A stretch of 43,899 nt of DNA from an uncultured Peptostreptococcaceae bacterium (GCA_905235115.1 CAJOKT010000019.1:1-43899), one strand, 5' to 3'; positions 32,240-41,568 are shown, numbered from the stretch's first letter. Program-made: numbers and translations. The notes: generated from the letters alone by a model not told the origin.

Positions 32240-32845
32240 ATGCAGAACACATTAGTGATCTTTAAAAGTAAATACGGTGCCGCGGAACAGTACGCCCGGT
32301 GGATCGCCGAGGAGCTTCAGTGCCCGGTACTGGAACTGGGCCAGGTGGAGAAGACCGATATAGAGAAGAACTCAAACATAATCTTCGGAGGTGGAGTCCA
32401 CGCCGGCGGCATCGAGGGTATAGATAAGTTCATAAAGCTTACCAGGAAGCACTTCAAGAACTGGTTCTATGGCGCACACGACAAAAATGCAGACTACCAG
32501 CCCGATCTGTACAGACCCACCAAGAACATGGTGATCTTTGCGGTGGGCATCGGGCTGAAGGATCAGGATTACGTAAAGGACCTGAGATATGTAAACTTCG
32601 ACAAGAAGTGGCTCAGACAGGTGGAGTGCTACACTCTGGACGGCCGCTACGATCCGGAAAAGGTGAAGGGTGGGGACAGGGCGGTCATCGGCCTCACTCT
32701 TAAAATGCTGGAAGAGGAAGGACAGGCCATGACTGAGGCACAGAAGCTTCTGAAGGAGAGAATAGAAAACGGCTGCGATCTGATGGACCGCAGCCAGATA
32801 AAGCCGATAGTTGACAGGATCAGGGGAGATCAGCCTCAGGAGTGA
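32240..32845 (+). CDS. Flavodoxin-domain protein (HemG-like/flavodoxin_5)
   Basis: 201 residues. The FMN phosphate loop SKYGAAEQYARWIAEEL is at the N-terminus, followed by NIIFGGGVHAGGIEG and a family-typical RYVNFDKKWLRQVECYTLDG segment. Such proteins carry FMN and serve as electron carriers or protoporphyrinogen oxidase-like enzymes. The partner is unknown; a radical SAM gene converges on it, overlapping its end by 26 bases. It is the last gene of the dnaE-pfkA unit. Confidence 0.82.
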   Translation: MQNTLVIFKSKYGAAEQYARWIAEELQCPVLELGQVEKTDIEKNSNIIFGGGVHAGGIEGIDKFIKLTRKHFKNWFYGAHDKNADYQPDLYRPTKNMVIFAVGIGLKDQDYVKDLRYVNFDKKWLRQVECYTLDGRYDPEKVKGGDRAVIGLTLKMLEEEGQAMTEAQKLLKERIENGCDLMDRSQIKPIVDRIRGDQPQE

Positions 32846-33839
32846 GGATGTACTCGCCGTCCTTGAGACTTTCGTCAAGCGCGCCTTTTAACCGAAGGCG
32901 CGGATATTTTTTTTGGAAGTGATCACGGTTCATGCCCTTATGGCCGTAGATGTTTCCGAAGGACCGGGAATTGGCTCTGATCAGCAGGCTGAGGGGCTCG
33001 CCGCCGTAACCCATGGCGGACAGCTGAGACTCTATGGAATCTTTCGCGATCTCCGATTCCATCAGCTGCCGGAATGCGGGATGGAAACCGATCTGGTCCT
33101 CCATGATCTCGGAGGCTTTGAGGCCCACCCGGATCACGTTGATGCCGTTTTCCTCAAGAATGAGGTACATCTCCTTGGCTCTTTGGACTGCTTCCTCCAG
33201 AGGAAGAGGCTGATACTCGCCGCGCTCCATCATGCGGTAGAGTTCAGTGTCGCGGATCGTGACCGTAGGGTAGAGCCTGGCGATGGCCGGATGGATCTTC
33301 ACTGTCTCCAGAGCGGACATCCTGCAGGTCTCCCGGCTGTCTCCTGGAAGTCCGATCATGAGCTGGATCCCAAGGGTGAAGCCGTAGGACCTGATCAGGT
33401 CGCAGGCGCGGTAAACACAGGCCGCATCGTGGCCGCGCCCGGAAAGCCTGAGCACCTCGTCGGAGAAGCTCTGAACTCCCAGCTCGATGACGTCCACCGA
33501 ATGAGCCTTCAGATTGTCCAGTATCTCACGGTCGATATAGTCCGGCCGGGTGGAGAGATGGATCATGTCTATAAGACCTCGGTCCTTGTAGTCTTTTGCG
33601 ATCTCAAGGAAGGCGGTCTGCCGGTCCATTGGGATGCCGGTGAAGGAGCCGCCGTAGAAGGATACCTCCACCTGCTCCACGCCCTCGAGGGTAGTGAGCC
33701 ACCGGTCGATGGTGGACCTTACGTCATCGAGGGTCACATCACCCTCGCGGGAGGTGATCTTCTTCTGATCGCAGAAGACGCAGTCATTGGGGCAGCCCCG
33801 GTGAGATATGAAGATGGGAATTATGGCGTGCTTTTTCAT
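32820..33839 (-). CDS. Elp3-like radical SAM protein lacking the acetyltransferase domain
   Basis: 339 residues from the ATG at 33839, which has GAGGAGC six bases upstream; ten more residues from 33869 would lack a ribosome site. The cluster motif is CPNDCVFC (16-23), followed by SFYGGSFTG, STRPDYID and ELGVQSFSDEVL, all typical of the Elp3/HemN-like branch. Real Elp3 has a C-terminal GNAT domain for tRNA wobble-uridine modification; here the chain ends after about 340 residues in a short basic domain. The substrate is unknown. Its 3' end overlaps the flavodoxin-like gene by 26 bases tail to tail and contains that gene's terminator. Confidence 0.87.
   Translation of the reverse strand: MKKHAIIPIFISHRGCPNDCVFCDQKKITSREGDVTLDDVRSTIDRWLTTLEGVEQVEVSFYGGSFTGIPMDRQTAFLEIAKDYKDRGLIDMIHLSTRPDYIDREILDNLKAHSVDVIELGVQSFSDEVLRLSGRGHDAACVYRACDLIRSYGFTLGIQLMIGLPGDSRETCRMSALETVKIHPAIARLYPTVTIRDTELYRMMERGEYQPLPLEEAVQRAKEMYLILEENGINVIRVGLKASEIMEDQIGFHPAFRQLMESEIAKDSIESQLSAMGYGGEPLSLLIRANSRSFGNIYGHKGMNRDHFQKKYPRLRLKGALDESLKDGEYILTPEADLP
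32881..32914 (+). terminator. Intrinsic terminator of the dnaE-pfkA-flavodoxin unit, inside the convergent gene
   Basis: GCGCCTT (32881-32887) / AAGGCGC (32895-32901), 7-base loop, then GGATA and eight T's (32907-32914). It lies 35 bases after the + strand stop and within the coding sequence of the - strand radical SAM gene. Confidence 0.8.
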
Positions 33840-33857
33840 GTTTTGCTCCTCAGTAAG

Positions 33858-33888
33858 ATTATACAACAAAAAACCCGCCCGGCGGCAA
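33858..33888 (-). promoter_or_regulatory. Likely promoter of the Elp3-like gene
   Basis: On the - strand a perfect TATAAT (33858-33863) lies 18 bases before the ATG. The best -35 is TTGCCG (33883-33888) at a long 19-base spacing. Confidence 0.45.
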
Positions 33889-34019
33889 TAAAACTATGAA
33901 ATAGTTGTTAAAGGACCGGGCTCTGTGATATCCTTACAGTGTTACGACAGAATAAAGAGCGATCTGAAGGTGGGCCGGTATGGAAACGCATCAGCGGGAA
34001 ATGTTTATTGGGTACTGAT

Positions 34020-34691
34020 ATGATACAGACAGGAAACGACTGGGAGGACATCCTCCGTGAAGAAACTTCAAAAGAATATTTCAGGGATCTCCGGACATTT
34101 CTGGACGGCGAATACGCGGCGTATACCGTGTTCCCGCCCAGGGATGATATCTTCAATGCGCTGAAGTATTCCTCCTACGATGACACGAAGGTGGTCATCA
34201 TGGGTCAGGACCCATACTTCAATCCGGGGCAGGCCCACGGGCTGTGCTTCTCGGTGAATAAGGGGGTGGCCATACCGCCGTCACTCAGAAACATCTATAA
34301 GGAGCAGCACGACGACCTGGGGATCACCCAGCCGGATCACGGATTTCTTGCAGACTGGGCGAAGCAGGGGGTGCTCCTTCTGAACGCCACACTGACAGTC
34401 AGGGAAGGGCAGCCCATGTCCCACAAGGGAAAGGGCTGGGAGACCTTCACCGACAGGATCATCCGGCTGCTCGACCAAAGAGAAAAGCCCCTGGTCTTCA
34501 TCCTTTGGGGACAGAACGCAGGAGCAAAGGTCCAGCTCATAAACAATCCGGATCACCTCATCCTCACGGGAGCCCACCCCAGCCCCATGTCGGCTGCGAG
34601 AGGTTTCTTCGGAGGAAGATACTTTTCCAAGACCAACCGGTACCTGGAACTCACGGGGCAAAAGCCGGTGGACTGGCAGTTAAGACCGTGA
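34020..34691 (+). CDS. ung: Uracil-DNA glycosylase, family 1
   Basis: 223 residues from the ATG at 34020, where the family normally begins; a TTG at 34008 with GCGGGAA upstream is an alternative. Catalytic and binding residues are kept: Asp and Tyr of GQDPYF, the Phe in CFSV, Asn in LLNATLTV, and His of HPSPMSAARG. The usual GQDPYHGP reads GQDPYFNP, so the His and Gly after the tyrosine are replaced. The enzyme removes uracil from DNA to begin base-excision repair. It stands alone, converging on the diacylglycerol-kinase-like gene 12 bases away, with no clear terminator between. Confidence 0.93.
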   Translation: MIQTGNDWEDILREETSKEYFRDLRTFLDGEYAAYTVFPPRDDIFNALKYSSYDDTKVVIMGQDPYFNPGQAHGLCFSVNKGVAIPPSLRNIYKEQHDDLGITQPDHGFLADWAKQGVLLLNATLTVREGQPMSHKGKGWETFTDRIIRLLDQREKPLVFILWGQNAGAKVQLINNPDHLILTGAHPSPMSAARGFFGGRYFSKTNRYLELTGQKPVDWQLRP

Positions 34692-34703
34692 CCCTTAAGC
34701 CTT

Positions 34704-35642
34704 TCATGCTTTTGCAGGCACCATGAATCTGAAGGCGGCAGGGACGACCCTTACGTGAAGTTCATCATCGCGGGTAATCTCTCCGTCCACGGATACGGTG
34801 ACGGGACCGTTTAAAGGCGTGAGGGTGATGTCTTTTGCTTTAACATTTGTAATGATCTCTTCAATACCGGGGATGTCCAGATGGACTCCCTTTTGATATT
34901 TCGGGAAAAGCCCGATGAACCTGGTCCTTGAGATGTTCTTTATCACCGACATGTCGATTGAGCCGTCCTGAAGAGAGGCATAGGGGTTGGACATGACACC
35001 TCCTCCGCAGTATGAACCGTTTGCGAGAGAAGTCAGCAAAATACCTCCGTCCGCCAGAGTTTCGCCGTCTGCCGTTATCCTGAGGGCAGCGCCTTTTTTC
35101 TTTATGAGGATGAGAAATACCGAAGCCAGATATGCAGCCGATCCGGAGAGCAGGGGCTTTTGCTTCATCTCCGCGGTCTTTGCCACCACGTTGGCGTCGA
35201 AGCCGATATTTATCATGTTGGCGCAGAGCCTGGTCTGATACTTGCCGTCCATGACTCCCGAGATCTCGATGGCGTCGCATACCACCTCGGACCCGCCGAC
35301 GATGGCTGCAGGATCCCGGAAGTCCCCTGCCTCAGGAAAGTTTCTTACGAAATCGTTGCCTGTGCCGGAGGGATAAACCGAGATCACGGCGTTACCGAAG
35401 CCTCTGGAACCGTTGAGCACCTCATTCAGTGTGCCGTCGCCGCCGCAGGCGACGAACAAAATGTCATCCGGGTGCTCCTCCAGAGTCTTCCTGACGAATA
35501 TCTCCGCGTCTCCCACGCCCCGGGTCTCATAGACCGTGACTTCATCAGCGAGATCTGTCTTTGATCTCTCTATGCCATCCTTTAATTCTCTGAAATCGTT
35601 TCCCGCTCCCGCAGCAGGATTAATAATGAATACAGTGTGCAT
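34704..35642 (-). CDS. Diacylglycerol/lipid kinase family protein (DgkB/YegS-like)
   Basis: 312 residues. The catalytic GGDGTLNEVLNG and PSGTGNDF motifs define the DAGK family. C-terminal features are ANGSYCGGGV and DGE near the end. Members phosphorylate diacylglycerol or related lipids with ATP at the membrane, recycling lipid into phospholipid synthesis; some act on sphingoid bases or undecaprenol, so the exact lipid is uncertain. AGGAG precedes the ATG and a strong promoter is at 35691-35719. It is divergent from prsW. Confidence 0.9.
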   Translation of the reverse strand: MHTVFIINPAAGAGNDFRELKDGIERSKTDLADEVTVYETRGVGDAEIFVRKTLEEHPDDILFVACGGDGTLNEVLNGSRGFGNAVISVYPSGTGNDFVRNFPEAGDFRDPAAIVGGSEVVCDAIEISGVMDGKYQTRLCANMINIGFDANVVAKTAEMKQKPLLSGSAAYLASVFLILIKKKGAALRITADGETLADGGILLTSLANGSYCGGGVMSNPYASLQDGSIDMSVIKNISRTRFIGLFPKYQKGVHLDIPGIEEIITNVKAKDITLTPLNGPVTVSVDGEITRDDELHVRVVPAAFRFMVPAKA

Positions 35643-35690
35643 ACAAGTCTCCTGATCATTGATATGACCGACAAAATTTTGAACAAAGAT

Positions 35691-35719
35691 ATTATATCAC
35701 TGACGTGAGATTTATTCAA
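35691..35719 (-). promoter_or_regulatory. Promoter of the diacylglycerol-kinase-like gene
   Basis: On the - strand: TTGAAT (35714-35719), 17-base spacer, TATAAT (35691-35696), with TGA before the -10 (extended). Confidence 0.8.
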
Positions 35720-35725
35720 AACAGT

Positions 35726-35754
35726 TTGCGAACCTCAAATCTGTAATGTATAAT
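35726..35754 (+). promoter_or_regulatory. Promoter of prsW and probably pyrBICFKDE
   Basis: TTGCGA (35726-35731), 17-base spacer, TATAAT (35749-35754), 41 bases before the prsW ATG. It is back to back with the - strand promoter, the two -35 boxes lying six bases apart. No PyrR-type attenuator is visible between here and pyrB. Confidence 0.8.
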
Positions 35755-35795
35755 TTTCATAGTTTATTGTCTTAGTTTTTTATGAAAGGTCAGAT

Positions 35796-36545
35796 ATGTA
35801 CTATTTACAACTTGATCCGCTTTTGATCATTATCGCTGTGGTCCCGGCCCTCTATCTCATGGTCCGGGTCTACAAGGCAGACAGAATAGAAAAAGAGCCC
35901 ATAGGGTATCTGGTGATGCTCGCAGTCTGGGGCATAGTCAGCACTGCGGTCGCTGTGGCTTTGGAAACAGTGGGACAGTACCTGATACAGCCTCTGGGGG
36001 AGGGCACTCTCATCTACAACATCATCATGTATTTCATAGTCGTGGGAGTATCCGAAGAGGTCTCCAAGTACCTTCTGCTCAAGTGGAGGACCTGGAGGAG
36101 CCCCAACTTCAACTGCACCTTCGACGGCCTTATATACTCGGTGTTCGTGAGCCTTGGCTTCGCCCTCTGGGAAAACATCCAGTACGTCATAATGTATGGC
36201 TTCGAGACAGCCATCGTGAGAGCGTTCACCGCCATTCCGGGACACGCCAGCTTCGCTGTGTTCATGGGAGTCTGGTACGGCCTGGCCAAGAGATATGATT
36301 TCATGGGAGAGACCCGGAAGTCCAGGCGCTGCAGGAGACTGGCCATCATCATCCCCGCTCTGTTCCACGGCATCTATGACTTCACTGCAACATACACAGG
36401 GCTCAGCCTGGTGTTCATCGCTTTCATCGCTCTGATGTTCTTCCTGGCCATCAGATCAGTGAAGAGCATGTCCGTTCACGACAAATACATCGGAACTCCC
36501 ATGGAGGAGAAAGAACTGGATAATAATTTGTTTAATGATCTATAA
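35796..36545 (+). CDS. prsW: PrsW family intramembrane metalloprotease
   Basis: 249 residues with about seven membrane helices. The signatures are in order: SEEVSKY (EExxK, E87/E88), FALWENIQY (E126/N127), [11 protein letters not shown] (H150), and HGIYDF (H191). PrsW-type enzymes are glutamic/metallo proteases in the membrane; in Bacillus subtilis PrsW starts cleavage of the anti-sigma factor RsiW. No sigma/anti-sigma pair is in this window, so the target is unknown. The pyrB start follows 11 bases after the stop, with the ribosome site AAGGAGG between, so prsW appears to be the first gene of the pyrimidine transcript. Confidence 0.9.
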   Translation: MYYLQLDPLLIIIAVVPALYLMVRVYKADRIEKEPIGYLVMLAVWGIVSTAVAVALETVGQYLIQPLGEGTLIYNIIMYFIVVGVSEEVSKYLLLKWRTWRSPNFNCTFDGLIYSVFVSLGFALWENIQYVIMYGFETAIVRAFTAIPGHASFAVFMGVWYGLAKRYDFMGETRKSRRCRRLAIIIPALFHGIYDFTATYTGLSLVFIAFIALMFFLAIRSVKSMSVHDKYIGTPMEEKELDNNLFNDL

Positions 36546-36556
36546 GGAGGAACACA

Positions 36557-37492
36557 ATGCTCAAAGACCGGAACTTAATCGCTCCCACTGATTTTTCTGT
36601 TGATGAGATTGAAGAGCTCATGCAGCTGGCGGACAGGATAGTGGAGGACCCTGACCGTTTCAACGAGGCGGCGCGCCACAAAGTAATGGCGACGCTGTTT
36701 TACGAGCCCTCCACCAGAACTCAGTTCTCATTCCAGACTGCCATGAACAGACTGGGAGGATCGGTCATAGGGTTTTCGGATCCTTCAACATCCTCCACGG
36801 CCAAGGGTGAGACCGTAGCAGATACAGCCAGAACGGTATCACAGTTCGTGGACATCATAGTGGTCCGACACCCCAAGGAAGGAACGGCGTACCACATCTC
36901 CAACAACACCGACTGCCCGGTGATCAACGCTGGAGACGGCGGCCACCAGCATCCCACCCAGACCATGACGGACCTTCTCACCATCCGCCACTACAAGAAG
37001 CGCTTCGATCATCTCAAGATCGGAGTCTGCGGCGACCTTATGTTCGGGCGTACCATCCACTCTCTGGTGAACACCATGTCCAGATATGAGGGTGTAGAAT
37101 TCGTATTCATCTCTCCCCAGGAACTGAGAATGCCCGAATATATCAAGGAGACCTGCAGAGACAGGAACGTTCCCTTCACTGAGACTGAGGATCTGGAAGC
37201 TTCCATCCCGGATCTGGACATCCTCTATATGTCCAGAGTCCAGAGAGAGCGTTTCATCAACGAGGAAGAGTATCTGAGACTGAAGGATTTCTTCATACTG
37301 ACCAGGGACAAGCTTGACAAGGCTAAAGATGACATGATCGTCATGCATCCGCTGCCCAGAGTAAACGAGATCTCCACAGACGTGGACGACGATCCCAGGG
37401 CAGTGTACTTTAATCAGGTCAAGTTCGGAATGTACGTAAGGATGGCCCTGATCATGAAACTTCTTGGGCTGGACGAAGACCAGGCGAAATAA
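36557..37492 (+). CDS. pyrB: Aspartate carbamoyltransferase catalytic subunit
   Basis: 311 residues. The carbamoyl-phosphate site [11 protein letters not shown], the loop STAKGET, and the HPLPRVNEI aspartate-binding motif are intact. It joins carbamoyl phosphate and aspartate to carbamoyl aspartate, the committed step of pyrimidine synthesis. It pairs with PyrI, encoded 13 bases downstream, as in the allosteric class-B dodecamer of E. coli. AAGGAGG precedes the ATG. Confidence 0.97.
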   Translation: MLKDRNLIAPTDFSVDEIEELMQLADRIVEDPDRFNEAARHKVMATLFYEPSTRTQFSFQTAMNRLGGSVIGFSDPSTSSTAKGETVADTARTVSQFVDIIVVRHPKEGTAYHISNNTDCPVINAGDGGHQHPTQTMTDLLTIRHYKKRFDHLKIGVCGDLMFGRTIHSLVNTMSRYEGVEFVFISPQELRMPEYIKETCRDRNVPFTETEDLEASIPDLDILYMSRVQRERFINEEEYLRLKDFFILTRDKLDKAKDDMIVMHPLPRVNEISTDVDDDPRAVYFNQVKFGMYVRMALIMKLLGLDEDQAK

Positions 37493-37505
37493 GGGAGGAA
37501 CAGAG

Positions 37506-37928
37506 ATGATCAACGTATCCAAGATCAAAGAAGGAATCGTAATAGACCACATCAAAGCCGGTCAGGGATATAAGATATTCCAGCAACTGGGCCTTGACAA
37601 GATAAACGACGTGGTAGTTCTCATGAGGAACGTACCCAGCGAAAAGATGGGCGTGAAGGATCTCATCAAGATCGAGACGCCGCTCGAGATAAACTTTGAC
37701 ATACTGGGTCTCATCGACCCGGATGTCTCCGTGAACTACATCAAGGACGGAAAACTTTTCAATAAGGTGAAGCTCACCCTTCCCAAGTCCGTGGTGGGCA
37801 TCCTCAAGTGCCCCAACCCCAGATGCATCACCAACACCGAGCGCATCCAGAACGTCAGGTTCGACCTGGTGGACAGGGAGAACAAGCTTTACGCCTGCGA
37901 GTACTGCGAAGCCCGCGCCAAACTTTAA
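37506..37928 (+). CDS. pyrI: Aspartate carbamoyltransferase regulatory subunit
   Basis: 140 residues from the ATG at 37506, preceded by GGGAGGAA; an earlier ATG at 37464 lies inside pyrB. An N-terminal nucleotide-binding domain (KIKEGIVIDHI, IKIETPLE) leads to a zinc domain with CPNPRC and CEYC cysteines. It binds the catalytic subunit and relays inhibition by pyrimidine nucleotides and activation by purines. Its presence suggests feedback control is allosteric in this operon. Confidence 0.96.
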   Translation: MINVSKIKEGIVIDHIKAGQGYKIFQQLGLDKINDVVVLMRNVPSEKMGVKDLIKIETPLEINFDILGLIDPDVSVNYIKDGKLFNKVKLTLPKSVVGILKCPNPRCITNTERIQNVRFDLVDRENKLYACEYCEARAKL

Positions 37929-37931
37929 AAC

Positions 37932-39125
37932 ATGCTTAAGAGATTCATAAATGCCTCCTTCGCTGACGCGGAGGGGGCATACGCAAAAAATGAGAGAACG
38001 TTGGTCTACGGAACGGAAGGCGAGGGCATAGTTTTCTACGGAAGACCGGACGAACTGCCCTCTGAATTTGCCGGTGCTGAGACGGAAGATCTGGGCGGAC
38101 TCACTGTGATGCCGGCCCTGGTGGACACACACGTGCATCTGAGAGATCCGGGGCAGACTCAGAAGGAATCCATGGAGACCGGAATGCGGGCCGCACTTAA
38201 GGGAGGCACCGCATCAGTCTGCGCCATGGCTAATACTTCCCCTGTTCTGGAGACCCCGGAACTGGTGCTGGCCAACCTTAAGAAAGCTGAGGAACTGAAA
38301 CTTTGCACCCTGGTACAGGCGGCAGCCGCCGGGATCGGGCTTGACGATGAGACACCCACGGACCGGAAGGCCATTTCTGAGGTGACCAACGTGATCTCCA
38401 ACGACGGCAAGACCATATTCTCAGACGAGTTCATGGAGAAGCTCCTGAAGGACTCTGTGAAGTACGGATTCGTAATAAGCACCCACTGCCAGCCTGAAAG
38501 GGCAACGGTTAGAAGAGACATCCAGCTTCTTAGGAAGGCGGGCGGGAACCTTCACGTAGGCCACATAAGCCGGAAGGGCACTTTGGACATGATCGCTGAA
38601 GCCAAGGCCAAGGGACTTCCAATAACATGTGAGGTGACGCCTCACCATATCTTCGGCTCCAACATGGACTACAGGGTGAATCCCTCCATCAGGACCGAAG
38701 AAGACAGACTGGCCCTTATAGAGGGCATCAGGGCAGGGATCATCGACTGTCTCTGTACGGATCATGCGCCTCATACAGAGGAGGATAAGGCCAAGGGAAT
38801 GGCGGGCATATCCGGAATAGAGTTTGCCTTCGCCATAGACTGGAAGATATTTCACGATAACGGCATACCCCTTACCACCCTTTCCAGGATGGGTTCCCTG
38901 AACACTGCCCGGAGGCTGGGATTCTCGGACAGAGGACTTCTCAGCCCGGGAATGAGGGCAGACCTGATGGCGGTGGATCCGGAGAAAAAAAGGATCCTGA
39001 GAGCGGACGAAATGATATCCAGGTCTCACAATACCCCCTTCGACGGAAGAGAGATACTGGGAGAGGTCATGAAGACCATAGTGAACGGAGAGACTCTTTA
39101 TGATAACGGACATTTTACTAGATGA
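37932..39125 (+). CDS. pyrC: Dihydroorotase
   Basis: 397 residues of the type I amidohydrolase fold. DTHVHLRDPG gives the first two zinc histidines; THCQ and VGHIS give further ligands, and CTDHAPH the catalytic aspartate. It cyclises carbamoyl aspartate to dihydroorotate. The ATG lies three bases after the pyrI stop with no evident Shine-Dalgarno site, so translation probably relies on coupling. The end overlaps pyrF by 26 bases. Confidence 0.95.
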   Translation: MLKRFINASFADAEGAYAKNERTLVYGTEGEGIVFYGRPDELPSEFAGAETEDLGGLTVMPALVDTHVHLRDPGQTQKESMETGMRAALKGGTASVCAMANTSPVLETPELVLANLKKAEELKLCTLVQAAAAGIGLDDETPTDRKAISEVTNVISNDGKTIFSDEFMEKLLKDSVKYGFVISTHCQPERATVRRDIQLLRKAGGNLHVGHISRKGTLDMIAEAKAKGLPITCEVTPHHIFGSNMDYRVNPSIRTEEDRLALIEGIRAGIIDCLCTDHAPHTEEDKAKGMAGISGIEFAFAIDWKIFHDNGIPLTTLSRMGSLNTARRLGFSDRGLLSPGMRADLMAVDPEKKRILRADEMISRSHNTPFDGREILGEVMKTIVNGETLYDNGHFTR

Positions 39126-39957
39126 TGTGAAAAGGAAGAGCTGCGTATGCCTGGGACTGGACACCAGACCGGGCTATCTTCCTTCTTTTATAGCGGAAAA
39201 AGATCTTTCCACAGGGGAAAAGATCTTCGAATTCAACAGAAGGATCGTGGACGCCACTCATGACCTTGTGGGCTGCTACAAGGTCCAGGTGGCCTGCTAC
39301 GAGGCCCTGGGACTTGACGGCATGAAGGCCTACGAGGACACCCTGAAGTACGTAAGGTCCATGGGATCCATAGTCATCGCGGACATTAAGAGGGGAGACA
39401 TCTCCTCCACCGCGGAGCAGTACGCCCTGGGTCACTTCACGGGAGACTTCGAGGCGGACATGATCACGGTGAACGCCTACATGGGAGAGGATGCGGTCTC
39501 ACCCTACTATCCATTTCTTGAGAAAAACAAGGGCCTGTTCGTGCTGGTGAAGACATCCAACAAGAGCGGTGTGGACTTCCAGGACCTGAGCATGACAGAA
39601 GACGGGGAACCGCTGTATGTGAAGATGGCCAGGAAGGTGGCAGAGTGGGGCAAGCCTTTCACAGGAGAAAACGGATTCTCGGCCATCGGGGCGGTGACCG
39701 GTCTGACCTATCCTGAGGAATTCGAGACCATAAAGGAAGTCATGCCTCACACTTTCCTGCTGATCCCGGGCTACGGCGCCCAGGGAGGCACCGGCAAGGA
39801 CATCGCGTCTTTCTTCAGAGACGGTGTCTGCGGGGTTGTGAATTCATCGAGAGGCCTGATAACCGCCCATAAGGGCAAGACCGAAGGCGAGGACTACACC
39901 GATCACGTAAGACGGGCAGTGCTGGATATGAAACAGGATATAGAACAATGGCTCTGA
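39100..39957 (+). CDS. pyrF: Orotidine 5'-phosphate decarboxylase (subfamily 2)
   Basis: 285 residues, the longer form of the enzyme. CVGLDTRP-like start (CLGLDTRPG), the catalytic DIKRGDISSTAEQYA Lys/Asp network, and the PGYGAQGG phosphate loop are present. It decarboxylates OMP to UMP. AACGGAGAG supports the ATG at 39100, which lies within the end of pyrC. It overlaps pyrK by 10 bases. Confidence 0.95.
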   Translation: MITDILLDDVKRKSCVCLGLDTRPGYLPSFIAEKDLSTGEKIFEFNRRIVDATHDLVGCYKVQVACYEALGLDGMKAYEDTLKYVRSMGSIVIADIKRGDISSTAEQYALGHFTGDFEADMITVNAYMGEDAVSPYYPFLEKNKGLFVLVKTSNKSGVDFQDLSMTEDGEPLYVKMARKVAEWGKPFTGENGFSAIGAVTGLTYPEEFETIKEVMPHTFLLIPGYGAQGGTGKDIASFFRDGVCGVVNSSRGLITAHKGKTEGEDYTDHVRRAVLDMKQDIEQWL

Positions 39958-40670
39958 TAATAGACAACAAAAAACTAAGCGAAGGGATCTTTCTCATGAG
40001 GGTGAGCTCAGACTTAAGACCTGCAAGACCCGGGCAGTTCGTCATGCTGAGGCCGAAGGGAGACGGTCTTTTCCTCTCAAGGCCCATAAGCGTCATGGAC
40101 TGTGAGAACGGTGTCTGGACCTTCCTGTACAAGACAGTGGGCAAGGGCACCGAAGCCATGTCAGAGCTGAGACCGGGAGATGAGATCCACATGTTCGGGC
40201 CCATGGGGCGCGGGTTCTGTGAAGTGATCTCGTCTGAAAGGATCAGGAGGGCAGTGCTCATCGGAGGCGGCATGGGGATCGCTCCCATGTACAGTCTGGC
40301 CAAGGCTCTGAGGAAGACCGGGGCTCACGTGAAGATCCATCTGGGATTCACGGAGGAGCCCATTCTGAGAAGGGAATTCGCAGACGTGGCGGATGAACTT
40401 ATGATAAACGTGGGCGGATACGTAACGGATGACGTGAAGTTCGACGGGGGAACGGTATTTTTTGCATGTGGGCCAACCCCCATGATGAGGGCGGCAGCCG
40501 GGAAAGCCAGGGAGGCCGGAGCGGAAATGGTGGTCTCTCTTGAGAGCAGGATGGCCTGCGGCTTGGGAGCCTGCCTTGGATGCACCATAGATACTACATT
40601 GGGCAGCAAAAGTGTCTGCAAGGACGGCCCCTGCTTCAGATACGAGGAGGTGACGGATCTTGGGAAATGA
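39948..40670 (+). CDS. pyrK: Dihydroorotate dehydrogenase electron-transfer subunit
   Basis: 240 residues. FAD-binding RPISVMD and the nucleotide loop GGGMGIAPMY precede a C-terminal [2Fe-2S] site: CGLGACLGC, then CKDGPC. It passes electrons from PyrD to NAD+ in the class 1B heterotetramer. The start overlaps pyrF and the end overlaps pyrD by 11 bases, giving tight coupling with its partner. Confidence 0.95.
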   Translation: MALIIDNKKLSEGIFLMRVSSDLRPARPGQFVMLRPKGDGLFLSRPISVMDCENGVWTFLYKTVGKGTEAMSELRPGDEIHMFGPMGRGFCEVISSERIRRAVLIGGGMGIAPMYSLAKALRKTGAHVKIHLGFTEEPILRREFADVADELMINVGGYVTDDVKFDGGTVFFACGPTPMMRAAAGKAREAGAEMVVSLESRMACGLGACLGCTIDTTLGSKSVCKDGPCFRYEEVTDLGK

Positions 40671-41568
40671 CCTTTTGAGAACAGAATTCCTGGGAGTTCA
40701 GATGAAGAACCCTGTGATCGCCGCATCCGGCACCTTCGGGTTCGGAAGAGAGTACGAAGAGTTTTTCGATCCGTCGATCCTGGGCGGAGTGTCCTCCAAG
40801 GGGCTGACCCTTGAGCCCAGCCGCGGCAACCGCGGGATCAGGGTGTGGGAGACTCCCATGGGCATGCTGAACAGCATCGGCCTGGAAAACCCGGGTGTGG
40901 AGCACTTCAGAGATCATGAAGCAAAAAACATGCGCAGGCTGGGCTGCGCGGTAATAGCCAATCTGGGCGGCCACTCCCTGGAGGACTATGTCAGGGGAGC
41001 AGAGATCCTGAACGACTGCGACATCGACATACTTGAACTGAACATCTCATGTCCAAATGTTAAATCAGGGGGCATGGCCTTCGGAACAGATCCTGTTCAG
41101 GCGGCAGATGTGACATCCAGAGTGAAGTCGGTGACCAGACATCCTCTCATGGTGAAGCTCACTCCCAATGCAGGAGATATCGCGCTGGTGGCCAGAGCCT
41201 GTGAAGAGGCAGGGGCTGACGGACTTTCCCTGATAAACACGGTCCTGGGCATGGCCATAGACGTAAAGGCGGAGAGGGCAGTGTTCGACAACGTTTACGC
41301 AGGGCTTTCAGGACCTGCGGTAATGCCCATCGCACTTCGCATGGTGCACCAGGTGGCGAAGGCGGTATCCATCCCTGTATCAGGGCTGGGCGGCATAGCC
41401 ACTGCTGAGGACGCCATAGCATTCATAATGGCGGGAGCATCCACAGTCCAGGTGGGAGCGTCCACCTTTAGAGACCCCATGGCAATGGTGAAGATCATCA
41501 GGGGCATGGAAGAATATGCCGTGAAGAAGGGCCTGAAGAACATTCAGGACATCCGCGGCATCGTATGA
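40660..41568 (+). CDS. pyrD: Dihydroorotate dehydrogenase B, catalytic subunit
   Basis: 302 residues. The class 1B pattern AASGTFGFGREY, LNISCPNVK (with the catalytic cysteine) and GLGGIATAEDAI is clear. It uses FMN to oxidise dihydroorotate to orotate. The start is TTG at 40660, supported by GAGGAGG at 40644-40650 and by the N-terminal length of relatives (LxTEFLGxxxKNPV). It overlaps pyrK by 11 bases. Confidence 0.95.
   Translation: MGNDLLRTEFLGVQMKNPVIAASGTFGFGREYEEFFDPSILGGVSSKGLTLEPSRGNRGIRVWETPMGMLNSIGLENPGVEHFRDHEAKNMRRLGCAVIANLGGHSLEDYVRGAEILNDCDIDILELNISCPNVKSGGMAFGTDPVQAADVTSRVKSVTRHPLMVKLTPNAGDIALVARACEEAGADGLSLINTVLGMAIDVKAERAVFDNVYAGLSGPAVMPIALRMVHQVAKAVSIPVSGLGGIATAEDAIAFIMAGASTVQVGASTFRDPMAMVKIIRGMEEYAVKKGLKNIQDIRGIV

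Noticed and set aside
32913-33899. 328-codon open frame on the + strand opposite the Elp3-like gene
   Set aside because: The - strand frame carries CxxxCxxC and other radical SAM motifs; the + strand frame has none.
35755-36556. PyrR-binding attenuator before pyrB
   Set aside because: The prsW leader and the 11-base prsW-pyrB gap contain no terminator/antiterminator pair.
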